DNA of 64,000 nucleotides from Pochonia chlamydosporia 170 (Eukaryota; Ascomycota; Sordariomycetes; Hypocreales; Clavicipitaceae), in contig NC_035793.1 in the NCBI RefSeq assembly GCF_001653235.2, positions 4,960,001 to 5,024,000 of the forward strand, written 5' to 3'. The translations under genes and the position numbers were made by a program. Positions 1 to 11,951 of the stretch are shown here, piece after piece; the first letter of the stretch is position 1, and the number at the start of each line of letters is the position of its first letter. The notes beneath the pieces were generated by a model, which worked only from the letters and a program-made list of their open reading frames with translations, was not told the origin of the DNA and made no database searches.

Positions 1-2786
1 CCCAGGAGCCATCGGCCCTCCGTAATCAAGACTTGAGACTGATAAAGGTGGTGCGGGTGGGCCGCCGATTCGCTCGAGGGCAGGTCTGGCGTCCTCCAAG
101 TGGCGGCCTCGTGCGTTGCCCGCCCATCTCATCCATTCCGAATAGCCGGCTTGGCTGCCCAAAAGGGTGAAGGATCCTTTTGACTGCCATTATCGCTGCT
201 ATTTCTATCCACAGAGACAGGCTTGACATGGAAGATTGTGCCTTGCAACCGGCGCTCATTGTCCACCATTGGAATGATTAGGGCCACTGGCGCGCGACTC
301 CAGGCTCAAAAAGGCAGCTGCAAAAAGTGACAGCAAAGAGTAAGCCGACGGAGCTGAGAACTAACGATTGTTTTCAACACATATCTCGCCCTTTTGTCAT
401 CCAATTCTCCAACCGAGGAGTAAATACACGGTATCTGACGATAAATTGTCATTTGGCATGGTCTTGGTTTCAATATGAGCTAGTCGGGGATAGCCCCGAG
501 AGTCCCCAATTCTCCTACGTAAAAAGATCATGACCAGTATCATCTTCATGGTCCCTTTCGGTGGGCAATTTTACTGAAACGGGGGTATTCCCTCTCGTCT
601 AGATGGTTCCCGCTGAATAGGAAATCAAAGAAGGGCGAAGATCCGTCTCATCGACCCAACGACCGCAAGTAGATCGCCACCATCCTCAAAGCCATTGTAG
701 AGATTCCTGGGGTATTACCCACATACACCCTCTTTTCCCCGTTTCCCCGCCACTGAATCTTCGCTCTCTCAACCTGTATTTAGTCCAGTGTTGAAAATTT
801 CACAGCGAGGCATCCTGATCGACAAAGGAGTCCCCGTGGGGCCCAGAACAGACGAGTTGTCCAGGTTCAGAAGAGGAGTTGAACCGGTTGGATGGGAACC
901 CCGACCTTGGCATCCATCAAAGTCTCTAATAGATGCGGGTTCCCGAGTGCAACATTCCATTTTTCCGTCGAGTCAAAGAACTTTGCCACGCGGTTAGGCA
1001 AGGCAAACAGTATGCACATTGCGTTCAAGCCGGATACAACTCCAAAGACGGATGGTAGGTCGGTTAGGTCGGCCCAAGCTCTTGATTTATTTGCAGCATG
1101 TGTCGGCCACTTTAGCCCGATATGATGCCCAACCTATTTCGGATATGTTTTGCGGCGATATGGTTGGATTTTAGTCTACTTTGGATGCAGCAAACTCTGC
1201 ATCTAGACACTCGAGGTTTCTACAGGTGGTGTGGCAAGCTTATCACAAGTCCAGCTGCACAGCCATTACAACTCAACACAAGCCATTCCCTGCCTTTGTC
1301 TTTGCGGCGGGCAATTTCAAGGTGGTAGTTGTTGCTCTGTGTGGGTGAAAGTGGTAGGACGTTTGAATTCTTCCCATCTTTTGCCAGACGTTTGGTGTTG
1401 ATACTACGATACTGAAATTTCGACCACATATCCTCCCAACGTTCAAAACGCCGTTATGTTATGTTATTGGTCGATGTTGGTCGCTGCAGAAAATATACCC
1501 GATTCGTCGAACATATCAATTGTTGGCTGCAGCGTGTTGATCGTATTCTACCCTCGGCGTAGCACCGCATCTCGGCGGTTACCATTTTTATGAAAGATCT
1601 GTGTGCAGAAGGGTTGAGGAAGAAGCTTAAACAGACATCACTAGTTGTGTCTATCCATAGCAATATCTCGACAGAACCTAAACGATCGAAACGAAGAAGC
1701 TAGCACGGACGACGACACATGTTGCAATTCTATAACGCATAAATGGTCCATTATACTTGATGTTTTCGAGGAGCCGTCTAAAATAGGCAATAGCCGACAT
1801 CGAACCACCCATTGCATTACCCCAGCTTTGACAAAAGTCCTCGGCCGGTGATGTTGGCTGCGTGTGCCACGCAAAGGTTGGCAATGTCAAGTCACCAGAT
1901 GTTGTGCATGTGTTGAATTTGGATTTCCGCGCCTTGATTCTACAGAATGACGATTTCAGTTTTCGGACGGCATCCTGGAGGACGCACATGACTAAAAGGG
2001 CTGAAATCAGCCCGAAGTAGCCTTCCTTCTTGATGACTGAGACATATTGCGAAAAGTGGTGACTCCTTGACGCAGCTGTAAACTCGCGGTTAGTACCTTT
2101 TCCTTCATCTGACACTATAGATGATTTCTTCTGTCGAAATTCCCGAGTCCGTTTAATCTCATCTATATAGAGTTTCCACGGGTTGCTTATCTCCTGGTAC
2201 GGGAATAACGTGAGTCGTATCTCGTATATTGTCGCATTTCGGCAACAGCCGAAGCCACTCCACCGCATCGTAAGCCATACAGAAAGAATTTACTGGATTG
2301 CGAACACGTTAACAGATCCATCTTTAATAGTCTTCAGGTGATGAGTCTGAAATAGAGACCGAGAGCATGCGTCGTAAACACCTCTGCTAGGACATCAAGC
2401 CAGTATCCAAGCCATATTTCCCGAGACACGAGTCAGATAAACCAAATGAAGAGAACTTCCAAATGCTTAACTTATTGCCTTATCAGCAATACCACCCATC
2501 CCACCGACGGCCCGAGTTATAACTCATTCGTATACACCATCCTGTCTAACCCGCGCCTATCCGACGAGCGTGAACGAAGAACAGCAAGGATACTGCATGT
2601 GAATTGTATGCACAGTATTCCTTCGCTGCGAAGTGGTGGGTGGTAATACTTTGTGACGTTACCGACTTCCTGATTCGGAGAATTATTGTGACGAATCCAA
2701 CAATCAGTTGTATGCAGATGATATGCGAGAACGTGGGATAGGGGCGGCCTGTAAACAATATATTCTACTTGTGCAATATATCAAAG
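1..2786. other. gene-poor left end
   Basis: No confident gene was found. Open frames are short, overlap on both strands and lack recognisable motifs. The longest, 1678-2268 on the minus strand (196 codons, ATG), contains one hydrophobic stretch but resembles no family I know and has biased, gene-unlike composition. It could be a decayed exon. Nothing resembling a tRNA, transposon terminus or tandem repeat was seen. Confidence 0.5.
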
Positions 2787-2794
2787 TATAAATA
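2787..2794 (+). promoter_or_regulatory. TATA box of the small cysteine-rich secreted protein gene
   Basis: A TATAAATA sequence lies 69 bases upstream of the ATG at 2863, leaving a short leader of plausible length. The leader between them is rich in CA and CT, typical of strongly expressed fungal genes. Position and sequence are seen directly; promoter function is inferred. Confidence 0.5.
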
Positions 2795-2862
2795 AGAGCT
2801 CACGTTATTATAGTCCTCAATGAAACTTCACCTACAACTACATCCACTACAACCTGCTTAAA

Positions 2863-3075
2863 ATGCGTTTCCTCGCGCTCATCTCTCTCGTTTCGCTTGC
2901 CGCCACGGCCGCCGTGGTAGAGCGCACTGATACATTCTTCCTCAATGACCAGGGGGAAGTTGTTTCCAAATTGTGTCCTACTTGTTCGCGTTGCACGCCT
3001 GCTGGGTCGGGATGCTCCCGGTGCTGTACTGTGGATGGGTGCTGGTGCTCTTGCAAGAACGGTAAAAGTTGCTAA
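2863..3075 (+). CDS. small secreted cysteine-rich protein (effector-like)
   Basis: A 70-residue protein in one exon. Residues 1 to about 18 form a clear signal peptide (MRFLALISLVSLAATAAV), so it is predicted to be secreted. The mature part starts with a charged stretch (VERTDTF) and then packs ten cysteines into the last 35 residues, with CxxC, CC and CxC spacings and a G/S/K/T-rich background. Ten cysteines suggest up to five disulfides or a metal-binding, metallothionein-like fold. The protein ends SCKNGKSC. A TATA box at 2787 and an A-rich Kozak context (TTAAAATG) support it being a real gene. I recognise no named family; small secreted cysteine-rich proteins of this size in fungi are often host- or competitor-directed effectors. 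That role is inference. Confidence 0.75.
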   Translation: MRFLALISLVSLAATAAVVERTDTFFLNDQGEVVSKLCPTCSRCTPAGSGCSRCCTVDGCWCSCKNGKSC

Positions 3076-3441
3076 GTTGCTGTTGCCACGCAATCAGGAC
3101 TCCATTGCTTGGAATGGGATACTGGACTTGGCTGTGATTTGTGATTAGGATGAGATTATGGATGTGATTGAATAGTCAAATCTTGGGGGGTAGCGGTATA
3201 TGAGAGACGAGTGCGAAGCTTAGTGTTGCCAACCTGAGTTGACTCATGATGATCCAGCCAATAAAGACGGATAATGGAAGGCATTCTTTAATTTTGAGCC
3301 AGTTACGCTTGCTCAATATTTCCAGGCTACAGTCTATGAACAACTCGTGTCTTACCTGTGAAAGGTATCCAAATACAGCCGTATTCAATACCCCGTAAAC
3401 ATGATCATACAACTTCATAACCATTTTCACCGCATCCCAAC
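3076..3441. other. intergenic between small secreted protein and ABCG transporter (convergent 3' ends)
   Basis: Convergent 3' flanks of the neighbouring genes. No gene, repeat or RNA was seen. Confidence 0.6.
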
Positions 3442-6400
3442 TTACAACCGCAGTCTCTTTCCGACGAAAAGCCCCAAAAACGCAATAACTCTATATATCG
3501 TCCCGATCGCAAACAAGATAAGAATATTCCTCCACGTCCAATACAACCTAAACCCAGTAAGCTGACTCGCCAAATCCACATCGTACAAATACCCAAACGG
3601 AGCGACCAGCTGTCCAAAGTACAGCTCCGCAAGCCAAGTTCCCGGCGACGCTCGCCACAACCACTCCAGCCCCCATTTCTTCACCTGCGACAACGGCGGT
3701 GCCGCGCCAGACAAGATACCCACGATGAGGCTGATCATGGTGGCGAAGAGAGGCGCGTCTTCTCGTTTCGTGACCATGCTGACGCAGCTGGCGAGACCGT
3801 AGATTGCATACACATACGCGAGATTAGCGACAAATGCGAGTCCCCACGCTATAATAGGGTTTCCAAGAAGCATCATCAGCGTCGTAAAGTGAAGACAGGT
3901 AAGAATCATGCGCGGCATCACCGCAAAAACCTTGGCGAGGAAGTACGCCAGGCGAGAGTGCCCAGCTTCAGCTTCCCTCCGCTGAAGCAGCATCTCCTCT
4001 GAGAATACACGCACGCCAGGGGCCGCAGAGACAAGACCGATGCCAATGCCCGTTAGGAGAGCTAGCTGCGGCACGGAGATCATGTCCGTGGCGATGGAGA
4101 GCACGTCGAATGGCTTCTTGTAGAAGCCGATGAACATGACTCCCTTTTTACCGTTTTGCGCCAAACCGATCAGGAAGCCGGCGAGGGCGGCGAGGCCCAT
4201 CTCGAACCAGAACATGGATTTTGTGCGGTACTGCTGGATGAAGGAACGGCGGAGGCATAGCCACGTTTGTCGGAAGCGGGTTGCGCCTCTTGTCTTGAGG
4301 ACTTGGTGTACGGGTTGGTCCATCTTGGGTAGTAATGTGTTTACGAAGGACATTTGCGACGTTCGTGAAGAGTCTGTGTTTTTGCCTTGATTCTCACGAC
4401 AGCTGGCCCAGTGCGCAATCAGGCCTTCTTTGGAGATGTCACCGCTGCGTTTATACGCACGACCGTTACCGGTGATGATGTCGGTGACTACATCTCCATA
4501 GTTGCTGTAGCCGGGGAATGTGAATCCAACGTTCTCAAAGAACCGTTGGACGCCTCGCTCTGGACCCTCATAAATAAGCTGTCCGTTCGCCAGGAGGATA
4601 AGATCATCTAGCATTTCGAAGATTTCCATTCGAGGCTGGTGTATCACCACGATGATGGTCATGCCAAGACGAGCCAGCGCCTGCAACGTCTTCATGATCG
4701 ATGAAGCAGCCGTGGCGTCCAAACCACTCGTCGGTTCGTCGAGGAAAATGGCCATCGGCGCCGCAGCAAGCTCCATGCCAATACTGACTCTTTTGCGCTG
4801 ACCCCCCGAAATGACGGGTTTACCAACACTGCCGACGAGGGAATCCCGCACATGGGAAAGCTCAAGACAGTCGATGACCGCGTTGACGTGGGCGATGATG
4901 TCGTCGTTTGACCACGTACGAGGGAGGCGAATCTGAGCGGAGTGAAGAATGTTTTCGTAGACTGTGAGTTCTGGTAGCACGATATCATCCTGCGGTACGT
5001 AACCAATGACCTTTTTGTACCGCTTAATTCGGCCAGGGACATCGTTGATGGTGACGAGACCCTTTGTTCTCGTGATTTTACCCATGAGAACGTTCACAAA
5101 GGTCGACTTTCCGGCTCCCGAGCCGCCCATGACGGCAACAAGCGAGCCTCTCTTGATGGAGCCAGTGACATTTTGGAGAATCGGCCTTGGTGCGCGTCTA
5201 GGCTGAAAGCTGAGATTGGTGTAACTGAACGTTAAGCCAAAGTACTGAGCATCAACAGTCGCCTTCCGCATCGACTCGACAAACGCACGAAGCTGCGGCG
5301 ACAAACCGGCCTCACCTTCAATCTGCTCGACACGCATGCCCTGCACGCTGGCCATGTCCAGAGCTGCTTGAAAGCCAGACCACGGGTCAGTGCCGGGCAT
5401 ATACGTTGCATTTAGTGCCGTGGCCATCTCCATCTCATGCTCATTCTCATCAGCCAAGCCGTAGTAGCCTGCTGCGCCCATTGTCATTGTCCTCATGAGT
5501 CCTTGTCCCCGCTTGCTCTTCTTGAAGGTATTCGTGCGACCTCTCTTCTTCAGAACTCGCTTGGCGATTGTGTGCCAGATAATCCCGATGACGAGCGCCA
5601 AGTCGATCAAGAGCAGGACCACGATTGGGATGATGAACAGGTCAAACTGGGAGCCTTCAGGACAGCTGCTGCCGAAACTACAGGGAGTTGGCGTAGCGGC
5701 ACCGGGTTGACAGTAGTGGCCCTTGGGACATTTGAGGATTTCTTTACCGCCAGCAGGACAGTAGTTTCCCTGGAGGCATACTACCGGTTCAAACGGACCC
5801 ATGCCGATGTTGGACCCTTGGAACGAGCACACGTTTCCGGTTAACCTTGCTTGTTGGCATTGTGTGATGGGCGGACAGAATTGCGGCAGTGAGTTGACGG
5901 TGTTGTTGGCGCCTGTGCTGAAGTTAGCAGTCTACAACTCGAAAGTGAAGATTTGAATTGCCGCATAAAATAATACGGGTTTAACAAAAAGAGACTTGCA
6001 TAAAAAGCCCAAATTACAACCATCCTTGACCCACGAGTCCGCCGACTGGATTTGCAACGGAACCGCCCCAGGTCGATAACACGGCGCCGCATCAACCGGC
6101 AACTTATTATCAGCAATCTCACGAACAGCCCTATAATACGCCGTAGTAAACGTAGTCTGATTCTTGCCCGTGCAAGCCTTGGAAAAGACATCCAAATTCG
6201 TCTTGGTGTTGGCGCCAATGGCCACAAAGCCACCCTGGTTTACGTCGAAAATCTGCGGCTTGCTCGTATCAGGCGGGAATTGCGCACTGTCAATAGAGCT
6301 GTTGATGTTGACGATGCCGCTTCCCTTGGGATTAAACCATTTTCCGCTGGTGGTTGTGTAGACGAGCTGCGTCTTGTTCCCGAGACATTGCCAGCCGATG

Positions 6401-6546
6401 GTGTTTTCGGCGGGTGTTGCTCGGAGTGCGCAGATGCAGGCTTCGGTGTCAAGGAAGGCTGGTCCAAAGGGTCCGTCGATGGGGAGGAATGGATCTTGGG
6501 GGAGATTGGCGAGGGTTATTTGGTTGAATTGTTGTTGCGCAGCCAT
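3442..6546 (-). CDS. ABCG-type ABC transporter with cysteine-rich N-terminus
   Basis: Two exons, 6546-5996 and 5917-3442, joined across a 78-bp intron (GT at 5995, AG at 5918), give 1008 residues. An extracytoplasmic N-terminal part of about 270 residues ends in a cysteine-rich, EGF-like block with NYCPAGG and GHYCQPG motifs. A membrane segment follows at about 275-300, then one nucleotide-binding domain: Walker A GGSGAGKS (about 448-455), signature ISGGQRKR (about 553), Walker B AIFLDEP (about 573) followed by TSGLD, and H-loop VIHQP. The C-terminal ABC2-type half has about six hydrophobic segments. The NBD-before-TMD order and TSGLD mark it as ABCG (White-type half transporter with N-terminal extension, as in yeast Adp1 and plant ABCG24). 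The substrate is unknown. MAAQQQ is the first ATG after an in-frame stop. The lack of a signal peptide suggests a missed upstream exon, possibly within 6600-6850. Confidence 0.88.
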
Positions 6547-8033
6547 CTCGACGGTGTGAGGATGGCGACGTCAATCGTCTCCAATGGACAGCAGGTGGTG
6601 ATGTCTCTTCTCAACGACAACCATCGCCAGAGGCACAAAGGACGGGGATTAAATCCATCGTAAGGTGAGCCGGACGGCACGTAGATAATAATATTTTCGT
6701 CGCATCGGATCTGTACGACCTAATACGAGCATCTGGTAGGGTGCCACTTGTGCCACCACGAAACATGTTCTTCAACCATGAAATCTTGACCATGTAGCTC
6801 CTCCAGCTACAAGGATATTGTTCTGGGCACAGCATAAGCCATGTCATCCATCGACAGAACGGGTATTTGCCTGCGCTGCAGAGAGTAAGATTACCTCAAT
6901 GATAGTCCGGGTTGCGCCAAGTTGCAGCAAATGCTGGAGGCAAGGCAGCCTCGAAAGCCCAACTTGTCTTGGGATTGGACATGCCCAGACTTTGTCCGGC
7001 AGACGAACCCTACAAGATCCACGCAAGGCGCAGCTCGGCGATGAGATGGGAATGGCTATGCTAAAGTAAGTAAGACTGGCAGGCATCCTTGTCAGCCGCC
7101 TCAGCCTTAGGAGGCGAGATGTTGAACGAAATCAGCATGGAAGAGTTCATGAAACGATAACTCTAAAGACGTCAAACAGAATTAAGATGGAAGCTCATTT
7201 TCTTCACAGCAACACGTGGTACAGTTCCTCTCAAGTATCACAAATCAGATCTATCGTCAGGAGATCGAAGATAAATGAATGAGACATCTCATGCACCCGT
7301 TGATGGTGGAACTCGTTGCAACGCTGAGTGGGCAGCTGAATCAACTCTCCAGCCAAAGGTAAGGGAGGCGTTCCGGCATAACCCTCTCCGATCAGCCAAG
7401 GCTGAGAGGCCACAATTCATTTATTACGAACCATCAGCATTGCAAACTCTGATCCATTGATTTGGTTGCCAGTTAAGCTCAGATGGTATTGCCATGGGCG
7501 TTGAAGCCTCGTCCCTTGCTGGTGCAGCCACGCGCCGCCGACTGGAACAAGACGAAAATAACTTGCTAGCGATGCGAGGTAAAATGCCACGTTTAAACAT
7601 TAAATCCGTCTTTTGTGTCTCAAACAGCTTGCGACAAGGTGAACAACTCCATGGTGATTTGTCTAACAAACTTGGAAATGGAACTGGGAAATTTAGCTAC
7701 CCTGCACGTAACTGACAACTCTAAAGTTCCACCCTAGCCGGAAACCTATAGAAATATTATATGTCAAGTTTGCATTGTAGATAAAAATGTGAGTTTCTGT
7801 CATCATTTGCAACTGTTGCATCTACTTTCTAGAAAGTCTGTTCAAACACTCCTCGCCCTCTAAAGCGACCCTTAGGAAATCAATGCAGACCATGCGAAAC
7901 TGGATCATAATCCGGTTAAGAAACAGAGCAGGCCACATCGAATTCTCTACCGACATGCACGAGCAAGTCTCATAAGCCCTCTTCGTCTACTTGGATTCCA
8001 TCTGCGTTGCGAACTCATCCTTAAACAACTACT
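6547..8033. other. intergenic upstream of ABCG gene
   Basis: The promoter of the ABCG gene and the 3' flank of the CLN3-like gene. A missed 5' exon of the ABCG gene could lie near its left end, but I could not place one. No other gene-like frame, repeat or RNA was seen. Confidence 0.5.
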
Positions 8034-9465
8034 TCACCGTGTACTCATGCACCAGCGTCCCCGCGAACCAACATCCGACGCACAATAGCTCATCTCCATA
8101 AACGCTCCCAAAAGCGAACCCAACATCATCCCGCCCGTCTCACTACTCGATATTAACCCGACACAGAAGTCACTCTCTGACAGACTCGTCCCGGCGTCTG
8201 TATAGTCCAATGCCGCCGCATATACAGTCATGTATATGGCTCCACCGCCAACCCCCACGGATGATGCCAGCAGAAATACCGAGAACGGGCTTGATGCTAT
8301 AAAGTAAAGCAGATTGATCAACTGAAATCCTGATGCGAGACCCAAGAGTAGGAAAAGAGGGTGCAGCTGTTTCCATCGGAAGAATAATAGTAAGGACCGC
8401 GAAACGAGGGACCCCATTTGGAAGGCGGCTCCAAAGGCGGCTTTAAATTGAGTGAATGTCCCTGGAGGCATGGACATGGGCTGCAGACGAATCGAGGCCG
8501 GGTATATAAATGATTGGAGTGTAAACGCTATAAACATGGGTATTATAAATTTGATGAGTAGGGGCTGAGCCAAACTCAGGCTCCGTTTCGCTTTGGACCG
8601 TAGGATATCGGTGGCCTTCAGAACGTGGCCGTCAGGTGTTAGGGGGATGCCATCTTCTCCGTCTATATTGAGGCTCGTCTGCCGCATTTTGGTCCCGATG
8701 CGAGGTAGTTGAACTGGTGGTAGGATCAAAAAATATGCTGCTAGCATAACACCAACCAAGAAATATACAAAATTGACGGCGCTTCGTAAGAAGAGTCCCA
8801 TACCAGAGGTAAGCACATGTGGCATTACCGCAACAACCACTCCGCCGATACCTGTGCCCACGCCCCAGCCTGCCAGTCCCCAGCGGCCGTAGTATCTCGT
8901 TTGTACTAGAAATGATACCTCTCCTGCTCCCGCGCTGGCTTCAGCCAGCATTGTCATGAGAATTCTGAACAGCGAGGTGACATTTGGTGGCGTTATGGCC
9001 GTGACGGCCGCAGCGACGATCCAGCATGTTGTGAGGAAGCATGGGCGAATCCACCAGGGGATGTAATGCAAGACATGGGGGAGGATGAGTTTCGCAGCAA
9101 GGCTTGATAAACCCTCGATTAGAATTACTGTCGGCCTCGAGTACGGGATGATGAGGTAGCTGGCAGAAAAGATGATGGCCGGAAGAAGGACATTGACGAA
9201 ACCTGCAAGGGAGTAAGACTAAGTTTCTTGGCCAGTCTTGATCATTGTCGCAGCGTGTCGCTCATGCAATCCAACTTGTAGTTCAAGTAAGAGTATTCGT
9301 TTGGAGAACATGGTGACGAAAAGACAAAGGGCAAATAGAAGCCGTGTCGTGAGATACGAAATTGAATTGCAACTCACCCAAGAAACTAAAGCCTACAAGA
9401 GCGCGAGCTTCATGACTGGCAAGGAGAGCACATGGTCGACGAAGCGCGGTCCTGACTGTCGGCAT
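8034..9465 (-). CDS. CLN3/battenin (Btn1) family membrane protein, divergent
   Basis: Two exons, 9465-9378 and 9202-8034, with a 175-bp intron (GTGAGT donor, TTGCAG acceptor), give 418 residues. The reading frame continues upstream of the CAT TAC codons at 9068 into a well-formed hydrophobic exon, which fixes the splice. The protein has about ten hydrophobic segments. Landmarks of the battenin family are present in order: an N-terminal GFVNVLL segment, KLILPHVLHYIPW, AGAGEVSFL followed by GWGVGTGIGG, and near the end CVGLISSSETGG. Yeast Btn1 and human CLN3 are vacuolar/lysosomal proteins of about 400-440 residues linked to pH and amino-acid homeostasis. Several motif positions differ from the usual family sequence (GVGTG where SSGTG is common), so this may be a paralogue and not the core orthologue. 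Family assignment is good; function is inferred. Confidence 0.72.
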
Positions 9466-10616
9466 CACGTCATTTGAAGAGCTCTAGCAGGGCAAATCTG
9501 AAGTGACTTCACGGATAACCAGAAAGACCCAGGACTCAGGAAGTTTTGAGCGGTTTCACTTCCTCAAGAGGCGATCAATAAGTTGACGGTTAGTACATGA
9601 CTACCAACAGATAGAAAAGCCAAACATTGTAGCAATGATATATTTAAGGAAGATACAATGCCGACATTGGCTCTTGAGACTGACAACAACTTCACGACGC
9701 CGTTGTACTTGCCACTGGTCACGGAAAGTCGGCCGCAACGGCACTAACGCGCCGGATGAATGGTCTTGGCGTCTGCAACACCCGGCACGATTGTGAAAGA
9801 CGATTGGATGATAACGAAGGGAATCGATCTGTGGACTTGACGGTGACGGTAATGACAAGCACGTTGCTGATATTCACGAATGTTACTGGACTGCAAGCCA
9901 AGCGGGGCCGGATGTAAGTGGCTAGGGTATTTGATTCAAGGCAGATATGTCTGGTCCAATACACCTAAACACGGTATGGTTTTGGAAATATCCGGGGCAG
10001 CCACTGAAAGAATTGGGCTAGCATAAACGAAACGAAACCATGTTGGAATAAGCTGTGGCAGCTCTTCTGACGGTGTGGGCGGCCATTTCTCGATTGCTTT
10101 CGAAGTGGACACCAAAAAAACATACTTGCCTTTCAACCTACTTATAATAAGCCAAGAATTTCGTCGTTGCCTTCAGGCTCTGTATATTACGTTCTGTGGC
10201 ATCGACATAGCGACTGTGCTCCTGAGTGTTGGTATGCTTGCTACGCGACCAAGGCAAGACGAGCTTAGTCGAGACAGGAAAAGTTGTGCATGTTAAACTA
10301 ATCTGTCGCAGAGCTTTAGCGGCCAAGGTCCACGCGGTACAAAATCTGGTGGGCGACGGATTCTAGCATTACATTATCTTTTGATTGACTGGGGTAGAAT
10401 GTTAGTAGGCGCTGGCACAGATACTTGTTGGGCCTTCCATCCGGAACGGTGGCTATACCATTGGCAGAACTACGATAATGAGTCAGTAACCGAGAAGTCA
10501 CAATCTCACAAACCTGTTGGGAGCCACAGCGCCGAGGGAATACACACAAAACCCGAGACAAATGCATGAACCTGTCCAATACGCAATATTAGTACAGCAA
10601 AGATTGATGCTAGGTA
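9466..10616. other. intergenic between CLN3-like and APH-fold genes
   Basis: Only short, motif-free frames in all six phases. It holds the promoter of the CLN3-like gene and the 3' flank of the phosphotransferase-like gene. No RNA gene or repeat was seen. Confidence 0.5.
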
Positions 10617-11951
10617 TTATAGCAAGGCTTTGCAATCCTCGTCATATGCCCTGAACTGGTCCATCTTCATCTCGACGAAGGGTGCTAGTGCTGCACGAAT
10701 ATCCTCGTCCAGTGTCTCTACGCCTACACCATTCTCACTCAAACAATTGGTGAAGAGCTTGTCAACATCGAAAGGCTTCCTCGCCGAGTAGTTAAACCAA
10801 AAGCGTTTCGTAGCCCATGATTCACGCATCAGACCAGAAAGAGATTTCTCAGTGCACGGTATCTCTCTTGACCTCTCAACCCGTTGCATCACTTGCAGAA
10901 ATTGCCCCAGCCGGGGCTCATATGCCGACAAAAGCTCTTCCATGCTGTGACCCCGAAATAGATACGAATCTGGCCCAGCCAGGAGCAACCACCACGGCGG
11001 GTCTGACGCAAACTGGCTCGGCAGGGCATTTGTGAATTCGAGGTCGAGGACAGCAGTTATGCGGAGAGATTTGGGATCTATGAGTATATTCTGAGGTCGA
11101 AGGTCGTCACAGAATAGTTTGAAGGGCCTATTGTCACAAATACAGTGCTTGTCAATCAGGCGTGCAAAGAGATGCCGCGCAACGTATTGCTCCTCAGCTT
11201 CCTTCCTGGATGAAGAGAGGTTGGGCTGAGTGAAAAGGTGGGTTAAGTTTTCGGATGAGAGGTATCTGAAGTAGCTGCTTGCAGATTCAAACGGACCAGT
11301 GGCAAACTTATCAAGAGGGTAGAAAGCTGTTGTTGCTAATTCGTTCATGCTGTAGGTGAGCGGCCGTCCAGTGACCGACCATGTGCCCGACATCGGGTCT
11401 TTGGAGATTGCTCCAATACGAGAAAAGTCGAATTGAAACAGCTGAAGTAAGATATCGGCAATTTGTTCAAACAAAACGTCCAGTATTTGACTGTCAATGT
11501 TTGGATTGAGATAGAGCTTTGCGGGAATGGCTGGGTCTCTGAGAATATCAGATAAATGCACTCCCTCGACAAACTCTGAGATGATAAAGGGCCCAAAGTG
11601 GTGCAGGCTGTCCTTGGTTAAACCCCAGCTCAGCAGACGTGGTACAGGGATATTCGTCTGCTCATGGAGGAACTGAATGATCTGAACCTCGTTTACAACC
11701 TTTTCGTCCCTAAAGGTCGTGTGTCCAAGGCCGGGGAATCGAATAACGGCGTCGGCGCGTTCATCGTCAAACATGACTCGGAGGCAGAAGTTAAAGGAGC
11801 CCTCGAACCAGTCAATTACCTCCTCGCCGCCGCGGCCCAGTCGACGAGCGACAAAGGATGCGGTTTCAGCACGAGCTCCAAAAACTTCATCCTTCCACTT
11901 GTCCCAGTGGGCATCGCCCGCTTTCTCCGCTATCTCGTCGAAAACACTCAT
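10617..11951 (-). CDS. APH-fold phosphotransferase-like protein (444 aa)
   Basis: A single exon of 444 residues. I start at the ATG at 11951 (MSVFDEIAE) because the frame upstream lacks protein-like composition. The domain is that of the aminoglycoside phosphotransferase/choline kinase-like family: an N-lobe with FCLRV and VIRFPG, a hinge-like ISEFVEG, then a catalytic loop at about residue 278 reading LFCDDLRPQN, followed by VLDLEFTNALP as the metal-binding DxE-like segment. The usual HxD of the catalytic loop is replaced by CDD; the aspartate and the asparagine five residues further on are kept, so activity is possible. Large fungal expansions of this family act on unknown small molecules, and resistance to aminoglycosides should not be assumed. 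There is no signal peptide or membrane segment, so it is probably cytosolic. A second, dissimilar member lies at 17073-18209. Confidence 0.78.
   Translation of the reverse strand: MSVFDEIAEKAGDAHWDKWKDEVFGARAETASFVARRLGRGGEEVIDWFEGSFNFCLRVMFDDERADAVIRFPGLGHTTFRDEKVVNEVQIIQFLHEQTNIPVPRLLSWGLTKDSLHHFGPFIISEFVEGVHLSDILRDPAIPAKLYLNPNIDSQILDVLFEQIADILLQLFQFDFSRIGAISKDPMSGTWSVTGRPLTYSMNELATTAFYPLDKFATGPFESASSYFRYLSSENLTHLFTQPNLSSSRKEAEEQYVARHLFARLIDKHCICDNRPFKLFCDDLRPQNILIDPKSLRITAVLDLEFTNALPSQFASDPPWWLLLAGPDSYLFRGHSMEELLSAYEPRLGQFLQVMQRVERSREIPCTEKSLSGLMRESWATKRFWFNYSARKPFDVDKLFTNCLSENGVGVETLDEDIRAALAPFVEMKMDQFRAYDEDCKALL

Noticed and set aside
1678..2268. 196-codon minus-strand frame
   Set aside because: One hydrophobic stretch only, no family resemblance, no convincing splice extension; not called as a gene.
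5996..6001. GC-AG intron donor (GCAAGT) in the ABCG gene
   Set aside because: Using it breaks the frame; the GT donor at 5995 keeps the conserved CNTG cysteine region in frame.
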